DNA of 8,420 nucleotides from SVEL01 sp045123575 (lineage in GTDB: Bacteria; Bacillota; Clostridia; Lachnospirales; Lachnospiraceae). The position numbers and the translations under genes were made by a program. This document shows positions 1-6,088 of this stretch, one piece after another (the stretch's first letter is position 1; each line of letters opens with the position of its first letter). The stretch spans positions 1 through 8,420 of the forward strand of contig JBGVKG010000003.1 in NCBI GenBank assembly GCA_045123575.1. Reading direction: 5' to 3'. Below the pieces are notes generated by a model. The model had not been told where the DNA came from. It was given only the letters and a program-made list of their open reading frames with translations, and ran no database searches.

Positions 1-129
1 ACAAAGAGACTGTGGCAGGAGCCTATACGTACCCATCAAGTGGGAGGAAAGTTCAACAAGTCCACAGTATCTTTAAATAGAATAGCCTACCTTATAGAAA
101 AGGTAAAGAAAAAGGCTATGATTATATAA
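1..129 (+). other. possible 3' end of an upstream gene, frame uncertain
   Basis: From the window edge one frame stays open for 42 codons to a TAA at 127-129. The translation begins TKRLWQEPIRTH and ends IEKVKKKAMII, with a basic tail. Its codons (AAG, AGA, ACA, GTA, ATA) resemble those of the confirmed genes. However, a second frame is open to a TAG at 78-80 with an equally plausible reading (ending VQQVHSIFK), and the third frame is open to 76. Openness alone therefore does not decide which frame, if any, is real. I recognise no family in either peptide. If the frame ending at 80 is real, the hairpin at 82-119 would sit directly after its stop codon. The missing upstream sequence would settle this. 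Confidence 0.25.
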
Positions 130-143
130 TACGAGGAAAGTTC
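44..143 (+). repeat. 11-bp direct repeat GAGGAAAGTTC at 44-54 and 133-143
   Basis: GAGGAAAGTTC occurs at 44-54 and again at 133-143, 89 bases apart. Each copy is followed after one base by ACAA. The second copy forms the 5' side of the hairpin at 135-154. The repeat could be a protein site, a relic of a local duplication, or chance in AT-rich DNA. Confidence 0.4.
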
Positions 144-209
144 TACAAACTTCCCTATAATATAAAAAACGCTCCGCTAAGGATCGTTATCGAAAAAAAC
201 AAATTTGTT
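82..209 (+). other. hairpin-rich non-coding stretch upstream of the RNA methyltransferase gene
   Basis: Three imperfect hairpins and one perfect palindrome lie in 128 bases. At 82-119, ATAGCC (82-87) pairs with GGCTAT (114-119), and inside it TACCTT (88-93) pairs with AAGGTA (100-105); this leaves a six-base loop and an A-rich bulge at 106-113. At 135-154, GGAAAGTT pairs with AACTTCC through one bulged A around a five-base loop. At 168-188, AACGCTCC pairs with GGATCGTT with one mismatch around GCTAA. At 198-209, AACAAATTTGTT is a perfect 12-base palindrome. None is followed by a clear T-run, so they are not standard terminators. A TATAAT at 156-161 could be a -10 box but has no matching -35. 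No known riboswitch consensus was recognised. It could be an untranslated leader, a decayed element or an upstream gene's 3' region. Confidence 0.45.
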
Positions 210-253
210 ATATTATATATAGAAGAAACTCGAAATATGTTAAAGATAAAAAT

Positions 254-259
254 AAGGAG
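254..259 (+). promoter_or_regulatory. ribosome binding site deciding the methyltransferase start
   Basis: AAGGAG at 254-259 lies seven bases before the ATG at 267. It is only one base before the in-frame ATG at 261 and lies inside the coding sequence if the ATG at 237 were used. The ATG at 267 is therefore the likely start. Confidence 0.8.
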
Positions 260-266
260 AATGTGT

Positions 267-1073
267 ATGAGAATATCATCACCATCAAATGAAAGAATTA
301 AAGCGGTTGTGCAGCTTCAAAGTAAGGCATCTGTCAGAAAAAAGCAAAAGTTGTTTGTGATAGAAGGAATAAAAATGTATGATGAAACGCCTGTAGAACA
401 GCTTGAACTTACATATGTGTCAGAAAAATTCTATGATGATTATATTAAATGTGGCAAAATATCAGACAATACAAAGAAAAGACTGAATAGTAAAGAGTAT
501 ATAATTGTTGCGGACAATGTATTTAAAAATATGTCCGACACAGTAACACCTCAAGGCATAATGGCTATTGTAAAGCAAAATGACTACGAGTTGTCAGATA
601 TTTTAAAAGAGAAAAAAAGTCAGATATTTATGGTGTTGGAGAGCTTGCAAGATCCAGGAAATATGGGGACTATCATAAGAACTGCAGAAGGTGCAGGAAT
701 TGCGGGAATAATTGTGAACAAAGAAACAGTTGATGTGTATAATCCAAAGGTTATAAGGTCTACTATGGGTTCTATTTATCGCGTACCTGTGGTGGTTTCA
801 GAGGATTTGGAGGCTACTTTAGATGAACTGTCTGAAGCAGGGGTAACACTATATGCGGCACACTTAAAGGGAGATGTGTACTACACAGACGGACAGTTTG
901 TAGGTTCTAGTGCTATACTTATCGGAAATGAGGGAAATGGTCTAAGTGAAAACATATCGAAAAAGGCGCATAAACTAGTAAAAATACCTATGGAAGGACA
1001 GGTGGAATCGCTTAATGCATCCGTTGCAGCAGCTATCTTAATGTACGAAGCGAAACGTCAATGTACATCCTAG
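267..1073 (+). CDS. SpoU/TrmH-family RNA 2'-O-ribose methyltransferase
   Basis: This enzyme probably transfers a methyl group from S-adenosylmethionine to a ribose 2'-OH in rRNA or tRNA, in the cytoplasm. At 268 residues it has normal length for the two-domain form. Residues 1-100 form a substrate-binding domain (RIKAVVQLQSKASVRKKQKL... then FVIEG at 30-34), and a SPOUT catalytic domain follows. The three SpoU motifs are intact: motif 1 QDPGNMGTIIRTA at 128-140 with the expected catalytic Arg138; motif 2 ILIGNEGNGLS at 217-227; motif 3 IPMEGQVESLNASVAAAI at 240-257. The knot-forming motifs 2 and 3 give the S-adenosylmethionine site. The exact nucleotide cannot be read from the sequence; rRNA is more likely than tRNA because of the N-terminal domain. 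The ATG at 267 is chosen over 237 and 261 on ribosome-binding-site spacing. The gene ends 105 bases before the next gene, which has its own promoter. Confidence 0.92.
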   Translation: MRISSPSNERIKAVVQLQSKASVRKKQKLFVIEGIKMYDETPVEQLELTYVSEKFYDDYIKCGKISDNTKKRLNSKEYIIVADNVFKNMSDTVTPQGIMAIVKQNDYELSDILKEKKSQIFMVLESLQDPGNMGTIIRTAEGAGIAGIIVNKETVDVYNPKVIRSTMGSIYRVPVVVSEDLEATLDELSEAGVTLYAAHLKGDVYYTDGQFVGSSAILIGNEGNGLSENISKKAHKLVKIPMEGQVESLNASVAAAILMYEAKRQCTS

Positions 1074-1085
1074 ACGAACATAAAG

Positions 1086-1114
1086 TTGACAAAAAATAGA
1101 TAATCTGTTATCAT
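1086..1114 (+). promoter_or_regulatory. sigma-A-type promoter for the cell wall hydrolase gene
   Basis: TTGACA at 1086-1091, a 17-base spacer, then TATCAT at 1109-1114 (five of six matches to TATAAT). It lies 64 bases before the start codon in the short gap after the methyltransferase gene. An inverted repeat, GATAA (1099-1103) and TTATC (1108-1112), overlaps the -10 box and could be an operator. Confidence 0.75.
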
Positions 1115-1167
1115 ACAAAACGAAAACTTGAACAAACTAATAAAGTAGTTGGAAACTGAGAACATCG

Positions 1168-1174
1168 AAGGAGG
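1168..1174 (+). promoter_or_regulatory. ribosome binding site of the cell wall hydrolase gene
   Basis: AAGGAGG at 1168-1174 stands four bases before the ATG at 1179. It rules out the in-frame TTG at 1149, whose coding sequence would run through this site. The string AGGAGGCAATATG is repeated exactly at 3591-3603, before the small membrane protein gene. Confidence 0.85.
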
Positions 1175-1178
1175 CAAT

Positions 1179-2462
1179 ATGAAAGCGATGCAGGACAAGG
1201 TAATTGCCATCATTACCAATATGGTATTGGCGTTGGCACTTATCGTAGTTGCAGGCACTATGAGCAGTGATGTGACAGGCTATAACGAAGGGGAATCAAA
1301 CCAGTTTGAAGAGAATTCAAATGTGATTGCAGATGTAGATGCATCAATCGTAGGTGTAGACGGTACATTTGTTGGTGTACCGGTAGAGGATGATGAATCA
1401 GGGGATACAGATGCAGAAAACAATAAAACAGAGTATACAGACGAGTCCAATGTTTGCGACGCAGATAACATTGTTCATACACTTATAGACAAGTATGAGT
1501 ATGCGTATGAGAATATGTTTCTCGTAAATGTATCTGACTCACTTAATGTAAGGGCGGAAGCAAATGCTGATTCTGAAATAGTCGGCAAGCTGAAAGCAGG
1601 ACAGGGAGGAAAGATACTGTATAACAATGGAGAATGGTCGCTTATTCGTTCCGGAAACATTCTTGGATATATAAAGAATGCTTATGTATGGTTCGAAGAA
1701 GAAGCTGAGGCAAAGGTGTCGGAGAAGGGACAGTTATTTGGCGAAGTAACAGCTACCAAGCTTAGAGTAAGAGCTAAGGCTACTACAGCAAGTACAACAT
1801 TAGGTATGGTTATCACTGGTGAAAGACTTGAGATAGTAAAGTATGGCGAAGAGTGGACACAGGTTATTTTTGAAAATGCAACAGGATTTGTGGCAACTCG
1901 TTATATTAAGCAGGTAAGAGCTATAGGTACAGGTCTTACTGTTTTGGAACAGCAAGAAAGAGACGAAGCTGAAGCTAAGCGTATAGCAGAGCTTAAGGCT
2001 GAGGAAGAGCGTAAGAAGGAAGCAGAGCGTAAGAAACTGGAGGCTGCTATAGAGGCCAGTGGTATAGCAAAGATTGTACAGACATCAGCCATATCACTTA
2101 CACCAGAAGATGCGTATCTTATAGCATGTTGTGTATCGGCAGAAGTAGGAAGTAGCTCATATGAGTGTCAGCTTGCGGTTGCGAATATTATTCTTAATAG
2201 ATATAAGGCAGGCTATGGTAAGACTGTGAGAGATGTTATATATGCAAAGAACGCATTTAGTGTTACTAGAAATGGTTCTATGCAAAAGTATATAAACAAT
2301 GGCCCTAAGGCTATGGCTGTAAAAGCTACAGCAGATGCACTCGCAGGTAATAATAATATGGTAGGCTTCTATCACTTTATTTATCTTCCATCAGCGAATT
2401 TTGATAAATATTATGAATATATTATTATAGGTACAGAGGTCTTCTACAAGAGACATTGGTAA
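1179..2462 (+). CDS. exported SH3b-domain protein with SleB-like cell wall hydrolase domain
   Basis: A 427-residue envelope protein that probably cleaves peptidoglycan. Order of parts: hydrophobic segment at about 8-26 (uncleaved anchor or signal peptide; no clear AXA site); acidic low-complexity linker at 31-100; SH3b domain at about 112-172 (SLNVRAEANADSEIVGKL); second SH3b at about 187-245 (KLRVRAKATTASTTLGMV); charged Glu/Lys/Arg-rich helix, likely coiled coil, at 255-292; SleB/CwlJ-type hydrolase domain at about 307-422. In that family the catalytic acid is the Glu of an ExRGExxxGQxAVAxVxxNR motif. Here AEVGSSSYECQLAVANIILNR (320-341, Glu322) fits, but the RGE triplet is replaced by SSS. 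A later F-S-x-x-x-x-G-S element at 360-367 also fits the family. SH3b domains usually bind cell wall. The gene has its own promoter and terminator. A role in spore cortex lysis cannot be claimed: SleB-like domains also occur in vegetative hydrolases. Confidence 0.87.
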   Translation: MKAMQDKVIAIITNMVLALALIVVAGTMSSDVTGYNEGESNQFEENSNVIADVDASIVGVDGTFVGVPVEDDESGDTDAENNKTEYTDESNVCDADNIVHTLIDKYEYAYENMFLVNVSDSLNVRAEANADSEIVGKLKAGQGGKILYNNGEWSLIRSGNILGYIKNAYVWFEEEAEAKVSEKGQLFGEVTATKLRVRAKATTASTTLGMVITGERLEIVKYGEEWTQVIFENATGFVATRYIKQVRAIGTGLTVLEQQERDEAEAKRIAELKAEEERKKEAERKKLEAAIEASGIAKIVQTSAISLTPEDAYLIACCVSAEVGSSSYECQLAVANIILNRYKAGYGKTVRDVIYAKNAFSVTRNGSMQKYINNGPKAMAVKATADALAGNNNMVGFYHFIYLPSANFDKYYEYIIIGTEVFYKRHW

Positions 2463-2500
2463 AAAATAGCCCGAGGCTTTGCCTTGGGCTATACTTTTTT
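2461..2500 (+). terminator. intrinsic terminator after the cell wall hydrolase gene
   Basis: A 12-bp stem with one G-T wobble, arms 2466-2477 and 2481-2492, closes a TTT loop and is followed by a T-run at 2495-2500. It begins inside the hydrolase stop codon region. An A-run precedes it, so it may work on both strands. It separates the hydrolase from the argF operon. Confidence 0.93.
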
Positions 2501-2584
2501 GATAATATATGGTAAAATAAATTCGTGTTTTCATTTTTGCTATATGGGGCAAAAAATAAAAATTAGGAGAATTGAGGAATAGAA

Positions 2585-3589
2585 ATGGAATCATTAGTAG
2601 GACGTAGCTTTTTAACGCTTAAGGATTTTACACCAGAAGAAATAGGATATATGGTTGATTTGGCAGCGGACTTAAAGGCAAAGAAAAAGAATGGCGTAGT
2701 TACACATTACTGTAAGGGTAAGAATATTGCATTGATATTTGAGAAGACTAGTACAAGAACAAGATGTTCATTTGAGGTGGCAGCCAGCGATTTGGGTATG
2801 GGCTCTACATATCTTGATCCAAAAGCTTCACAGATAGGAAAGAAAGAAAGCATAGAAGATACTGCTAGAGTTCTTGGTAGAATGTATGAAGGTATCGAAT
2901 ATAGAGGTTTTGGCCAGGAGAAAGTAGAGGTTCTTGCGAAATATGCAGGCGTGCCAGTATGGAATGGTCTTACAAACGAGTATCATCCTACACAGATGAT
3001 AGCAGACCTTTTGACTATTAAGGAGAAGTTTGGTTCGTTTAAGGGACTTAAATTCGTATATATGGGAGATGCTAGATATAATATGGGTAATTCTCTTATG
3101 ATAGCATGTGCAAAGATGGGAATTGATTTTGTGGCTTGTGCATCAAAGAAATATTTTCCAGAGGAAGAACTGGTAAATCAGTGTAAGGAATATGCTGCAC
3201 AGTCTGGTTCAACTATCACATTGACAGAAGATGTTACAGAGGCTACAAAGGATGCAAATATTGTATATACAGATGTATGGGTATCTATGGGTGAGCCTGA
3301 TGAAGTATGGGCAGAGCGTATAGCAGAACTTTTGCCATATCAGGTAAACAAAAAGGTTATGAACAATACATCAGACAATAGTATATTTATGCATTGTCTT
3401 CCGGCGTTCCATGATTTAAAGACTGAAGTGGGACGTGAGGTATATGAGAAGTTTGGTTTATCTGAACTTGAAGTAACTGATGAAGTGTTCGAATCAGAGA
3501 AGTCAGTAGTATTTGATGAAGCAGAGAATAGAATGCATTCAATCAAGGCTATTATGTTAGCAACTCTTGGAGGCTATCATTTGTCATAG
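2585..3589 (+). CDS. argF: ornithine carbamoyltransferase
   Basis: Joins carbamoyl phosphate and ornithine to give citrulline in arginine synthesis; the catabolic version of the enzyme runs the reverse reaction in the arginine deiminase pathway. At 334 residues the length equals the long E. coli-type enzymes. Visible motifs: carbamoyl-phosphate loop STRTR at 56-60; HPTQ at 134-137; YMGDARYNMGNSL at 159-171; TDVWVSMGE at 229-237, the ornithine-binding stretch; HCLPA at 270-274 with the active-site Cys271; and Arg316 in ENRMHSIKAI. GAGGA at 2574-2578, six bases before the ATG, is the probable ribosome binding site; a second AGGAG at 2565-2569 is too distant. No other arginine synthesis or arginine deiminase genes are beside it, so the direction of use in the cell is not shown. 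It appears to lead the operon running to dusB. No convincing promoter was found in 2501-2584. Confidence 0.96.
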   Translation: MESLVGRSFLTLKDFTPEEIGYMVDLAADLKAKKKNGVVTHYCKGKNIALIFEKTSTRTRCSFEVAASDLGMGSTYLDPKASQIGKKESIEDTARVLGRMYEGIEYRGFGQEKVEVLAKYAGVPVWNGLTNEYHPTQMIADLLTIKEKFGSFKGLKFVYMGDARYNMGNSLMIACAKMGIDFVACASKKYFPEEELVNQCKEYAAQSGSTITLTEDVTEATKDANIVYTDVWVSMGEPDEVWAERIAELLPYQVNKKVMNNTSDNSIFMHCLPAFHDLKTEVGREVYEKFGLSELEVTDEVFESEKSVVFDEAENRMHSIKAIMLATLGGYHLS

Positions 3590-3600
3590 TAGGAGGCAAT

Positions 3601-3888
3601 ATGGAGTTCGATAGAAGAAGACGCCCATTTAGATATTTGGGTAAGATTGTAGATGGTGTAAATGTTATATTGTCATTGTCAGTTGTAGTGTGCGCTGTTC
3701 TTATTATATTGGACACAGCCAGCAATATGCTGTTATTCCCTGTTATATTCTTCTGTACAGCACTGATGAATATGACATTGGCTATAAAGTATTATAAGCG
3801 TAAGGAGACAGGCAAGACTATTATGCTTATACTGGGCTTCATATTATTTATGGCTATAGGAATAGCAAGCTTGGTGATAATATTATGA
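3601..3888 (+). CDS. small three-helix membrane protein, unknown function
   Basis: A 95-residue integral membrane protein of no family I can name. The N terminus is strongly basic (DRRRRPFRYLGK at 4-15). Three hydrophobic segments follow at about 19-38, 41-63 and 73-94, with a basic loop KYYKRKETGK at 63-72 between the second and third. By the positive-inside rule the N terminus and this loop face the cytoplasm and the C terminus faces outward. There are no catalytic-looking residues; one Cys lies in helix 1 (31) and one in helix 2 (52). AGGAGG at 3591-3596 is a strong ribosome binding site four bases before the ATG. It starts 11 bases after argF stops and its stop codon overlaps the birA start as ATGA, implying translational coupling to birA. 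The context suggests co-expression but gives no specific job. Confidence 0.85.
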   Translation: MEFDRRRRPFRYLGKIVDGVNVILSLSVVVCAVLIILDTASNMLLFPVIFFCTALMNMTLAIKYYKRKETGKTIMLILGFILFMAIGIASLVIIL

Positions 3889-4655
3889 TAATATCACTTC
3901 GAGAAACAACATCAACCAATGATTATGCCAAGAAACTTGCTGTACATAATGTAGATGATTTTACAACTGTTGTGGCGCATCGCCAGACTGGCGGAAAAGG
4001 CCGTATGGGCAGAAGTTTTCATAGTCCAGAAAATGAGGGTATATATATGAGTGTAATAGTATATCCCCATATGCAACCGAAGATGGTTAGTATGGTAACT
4101 ATTGTGGCTGCGATGGCTGTGAAGAAAGCGCTAGAACATGTTCTGGCTGAAATCGTGGATAAGAGCGAGAATGTTACATTGGGAATCAAATGGCCTAATG
4201 ATATAGTTGTAGAAGGTAAAAAACTCTGTGGCATATTAACAGAGGCTAGCATGACTGAGATGGATGTTAAGTATCTGGTAGTCGGTATTGGCATAAATGT
4301 AAATAATGAAGTGTTTTCTGAAGAATTACAGGATAAAGCTATATCGCTTAAGATGCTGACTGGACAAAATCTTGACAAAAAAGGAATAGTAGAGATTGTT
4401 GTAAAATATTTTAAGCAATACTATAATCAGTTTGTTGCTATAGAGAATCTTGGGTTTATGTTGGATGAATACAATGCTTCTTTGGTGCATAATGGAGTCG
4501 ATGTACGGATTATCAGCGGAACAGATAGTTATACTGGTCGTTGCGAGGGTATGGATGAAACAGGAGCATTACTTGTGAGAACGGCATCAGATAATGAAGT
4601 TAAGAAAGTCATATCAGGAGAGATTTCTGTGAGAGGAGTGTACGGATATGTATAA
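3885..4655 (+). CDS. birA: biotin--[acetyl-CoA-carboxylase] ligase, without DNA-binding domain
   Basis: Activates biotin with ATP to biotinyl-5'-AMP and attaches it to the lysine of biotin carrier domains, such as that of acetyl-CoA carboxylase. At 256 residues it starts directly with the catalytic domain: TTSTND at 8-13, biotin/AMP loop GGKGRMGRSF at 36-45, KWPND at 102-106, KLCGILTE at 113-120 with the conserved Lys113, and VVGIGINV at 132-139. A small C-terminal BPL_C domain follows at about 203-252. The winged-helix repressor domain of E. coli BirA is absent, so it should not regulate transcription. Two deviations from the usual GRGRxGRxW loop are visible: Lys38 for Arg and Phe45 for Trp. 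Both are conservative, so I expect an active enzyme. The start overlaps the preceding gene by four bases with only a weak GGTGA (3873-3877) site, so translation is probably coupled. Confidence 0.95.
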   Translation: MIISLRETTSTNDYAKKLAVHNVDDFTTVVAHRQTGGKGRMGRSFHSPENEGIYMSVIVYPHMQPKMVSMVTIVAAMAVKKALEHVLAEIVDKSENVTLGIKWPNDIVVEGKKLCGILTEASMTEMDVKYLVVGIGINVNNEVFSEELQDKAISLKMLTGQNLDKKGIVEIVVKYFKQYYNQFVAIENLGFMLDEYNASLVHNGVDVRIISGTDSYTGRCEGMDETGALLVRTASDNEVKKVISGEISVRGVYGYV

Positions 4656-4986
4656 TGAAAGAAACGATGAATTGGAAAATGTAGTATTATGTGGAGCGAA
4701 TTCGTATACACAGATGTATTACTTTAATGAGAACTTTGATAATCTTCCAGATAGCATAAAGGATGAACTTAAGGCTATGTGTGTTATATTTACAGAGGAT
4801 ATCGGTGGAATATTGACGTTAGAGTACAATATGGAAGGTGAGTTGGAGTTTAAGGTGCGCACTGACGAGCAGGATTATCTTTTTGACGAGATCGGCTGCG
4901 GACTTCGTATTAAGGACTTGCAGACAAAGAAGAGAGAACTTTTAGAGGCATTGGAATTATACTATAAGACATTTAATGGTCAGTAG
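4648..4986 (+). CDS. 112-residue conserved-type protein of unknown function
   Basis: An acidic soluble protein without a signal peptide or membrane segment. It resembles, from memory only, a small uncharacterised family found beside birA in Lachnospiraceae (perhaps DUF6145); I could not check this. Visible features: VVLCGANSYTQMYYF at 12-26; an alternating strand-like region with TEDIGGILTLEY at 49-60; DEIGCGL at 80-86; and a C-terminal amphipathic helix LQTKKRELLEALELYYK at 91-107. Three Cys are at 15, 45 and 84; they are not in a CxxC arrangement, so metal binding is not suggested. AGGAG at 4634-4638 is nine bases before the ATG, and the gene overlaps the end of birA by eight bases in another frame. 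In many Clostridia a type III pantothenate kinase gene lies between birA and dusB; this protein is far too short and has no kinase motif, so it is not that enzyme. Confidence 0.85.
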   Translation: MYNERNDELENVVLCGANSYTQMYYFNENFDNLPDSIKDELKAMCVIFTEDIGGILTLEYNMEGELEFKVRTDEQDYLFDEIGCGLRIKDLQTKKRELLEALELYYKTFNGQ

Positions 4987-5037
4987 ATAAATGGTGTTTT
5001 GTAGTAGTTGAGTTAGTTTTGAAGGAATTAAACATAA

Positions 5038-5991
5038 ATGCGAATAGGAAATGTTGAAATAAAAAACAGAATAGCATTAGGACCTATGGCAGGGGTAACA
5101 GACCTGCCATTTCGTATGCTGTGTAAGGAGCAGGGGTGCGGACTGATATATACAGAAATGGTCAGTGCCAAGGCTATATTATACAATAATAAAAATACCA
5201 TTGATTTGTTAAAAAGTGATGAGATGGAAAGGCCTATGGCATTGCAATTATTTGGTTCTGAGCCGGATATAATGGCAGAGATAGCTGCTAGGGTGTCTGA
5301 AGGACCATATGATTTCATAGATGTAAATATGGGCTGCCCTGTGCCAAAGATAGTAAATAATGGTGAAGGGTCGGCACTTATGAAGAATCCCGAACTGGCA
5401 GGACGAATCATTGAGGCGATGGTAAAGAAGTGCAATAAACCTGTTACTGTAAAGTTTAGAAAGGGCTTCAATGATGAAAATGTAAATGCTGTAGAGTTTG
5501 CTAAACGTATGGAAGCTGCCGGGGCTTCATTGGTAGCAGTTCATGGAAGGACTAGAGAGCAGTTTTACAGTGGAGAGGCTGACTGGGATATTATTAGACA
5601 GGTTAAGGATGGAGTGTCTATACCGGTAATAGGTAATGGTGACATACGTACACCAGAGGATGCTAAACGTATGATGGACGAAACTGGCTGCGATATGGTT
5701 ATGATTGGTAGAGCGGCAAGAGGTAATCCTTGGATATTTGCTCAGGTGGATGCGTATCTGGAACGAGGAGAGAAGATTCCAAAACCATCTATGGAAGAAG
5801 TAAAGTCTATGATAATGCGCCATTGTAGGATGCTTGTGGATTACAAGGGAGAGTACACTGGTATGCGAGAGATGCGTAAGCATGTGGCATGGTATATATT
5901 TGGATATCCTCACGCTGCAGCTATCCGAAATGCTGTAAATATGGTTGAAAATATGGAGCAGTTAGAAGAATTACTGTCACAGATTGGATAA
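5038..5991 (+). CDS. dusB: tRNA-dihydrouridine synthase, DusB-type
   Basis: An FMN- and NADPH-dependent enzyme that reduces uridines in the tRNA D-loop region to dihydrouridine. The 317 residues are full length: a TIM-barrel flavin domain at about 1-240 and a helical tRNA-binding domain at about 245-317. Seen in order: GPMAGVTD at 15-22 (FMN phosphate region), LQLFGSEP at 69-76, FIDVNMGCPVPKI at 93-105 with Cys100 as the catalytic acid, TVKFRKG at 137-143 with FMN-contacting Lys139, HGRTREQFYSGEADW at 169-183, GNGDI at 199-203, and MIGRAARGNPWIF at 222-234. FRKGFN replaces the more common IRxGWD. Cys100 coincides with E. coli DusB numbering. GAAGGA at 5021-5026 is the ribosome binding site, 11 bases before the ATG. 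The gene lies 51 bases behind the unknown gene, with no terminator between, so it probably belongs to the same transcript. Confidence 0.96.
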   Translation: MRIGNVEIKNRIALGPMAGVTDLPFRMLCKEQGCGLIYTEMVSAKAILYNNKNTIDLLKSDEMERPMALQLFGSEPDIMAEIAARVSEGPYDFIDVNMGCPVPKIVNNGEGSALMKNPELAGRIIEAMVKKCNKPVTVKFRKGFNDENVNAVEFAKRMEAAGASLVAVHGRTREQFYSGEADWDIIRQVKDGVSIPVIGNGDIRTPEDAKRMMDETGCDMVMIGRAARGNPWIFAQVDAYLERGEKIPKPSMEEVKSMIMRHCRMLVDYKGEYTGMREMRKHVAWYIFGYPHAAAIRNAVNMVENMEQLEELLSQIG

Positions 5992-6017
5992 ATATAGGAA
6001 AACAATGAAGAAACAAG

Positions 6018-6046
6018 TGGATATACTTGACAATCATTGGATATAC
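6018..6046 (+). repeat. direct repeat TGGATATAC across the greA promoter
   Basis: TGGATATAC occurs at 6018-6026 and 6038-6046, exactly 20 bases apart. The first copy abuts the -35 box and the second lies in the spacer. Both are followed by a similar TTG and then an AATC. The placement suits a regulator binding site on one helix face, but no regulator is identified and chance is possible. Confidence 0.5.
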
Positions 6047-6056
6047 ATTGTATAAT
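6027..6056 (+). promoter_or_regulatory. perfect-consensus sigma-A promoter for greA
   Basis: TTGACA at 6027-6032 and TATAAT at 6051-6056 are both perfect matches, with an 18-base spacer. Transcription should begin near 6063, leaving a leader of about 26 bases before the greA start codon. This is the strongest promoter in the window. Confidence 0.9.
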
Positions 6057-6088
6057 CAAGTGAAATTTTATGAAATGGGGTAGCGAAA

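Noticed and set aside
40..160. RNase P RNA, suggested by two GAGGAAAGT strings
   Set aside because: The string resembles a conserved piece of RNase P RNA, but the following bases and the rest of the conserved core are missing and the region is too short.
1149..1178. TTG start giving ten extra residues on the cell wall hydrolase
   Set aside because: The AAGGAGG ribosome binding site for the ATG at 1179 lies inside this extension, and the extra residues would precede the hydrophobic export segment.
4019..4378. 119-residue open frame on the minus strand opposite birA
   Set aside because: Covers the conserved biotin ligase catalytic motifs on the other strand and has no independent evidence of coding.
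5028..5471. 147-residue open frame on the minus strand opposite dusB
   Set aside because: It lies wholly over the strongly conserved dusB coding region, has no sensible ribosome binding site or recognisable motif, and is explained by dusB codon bias.
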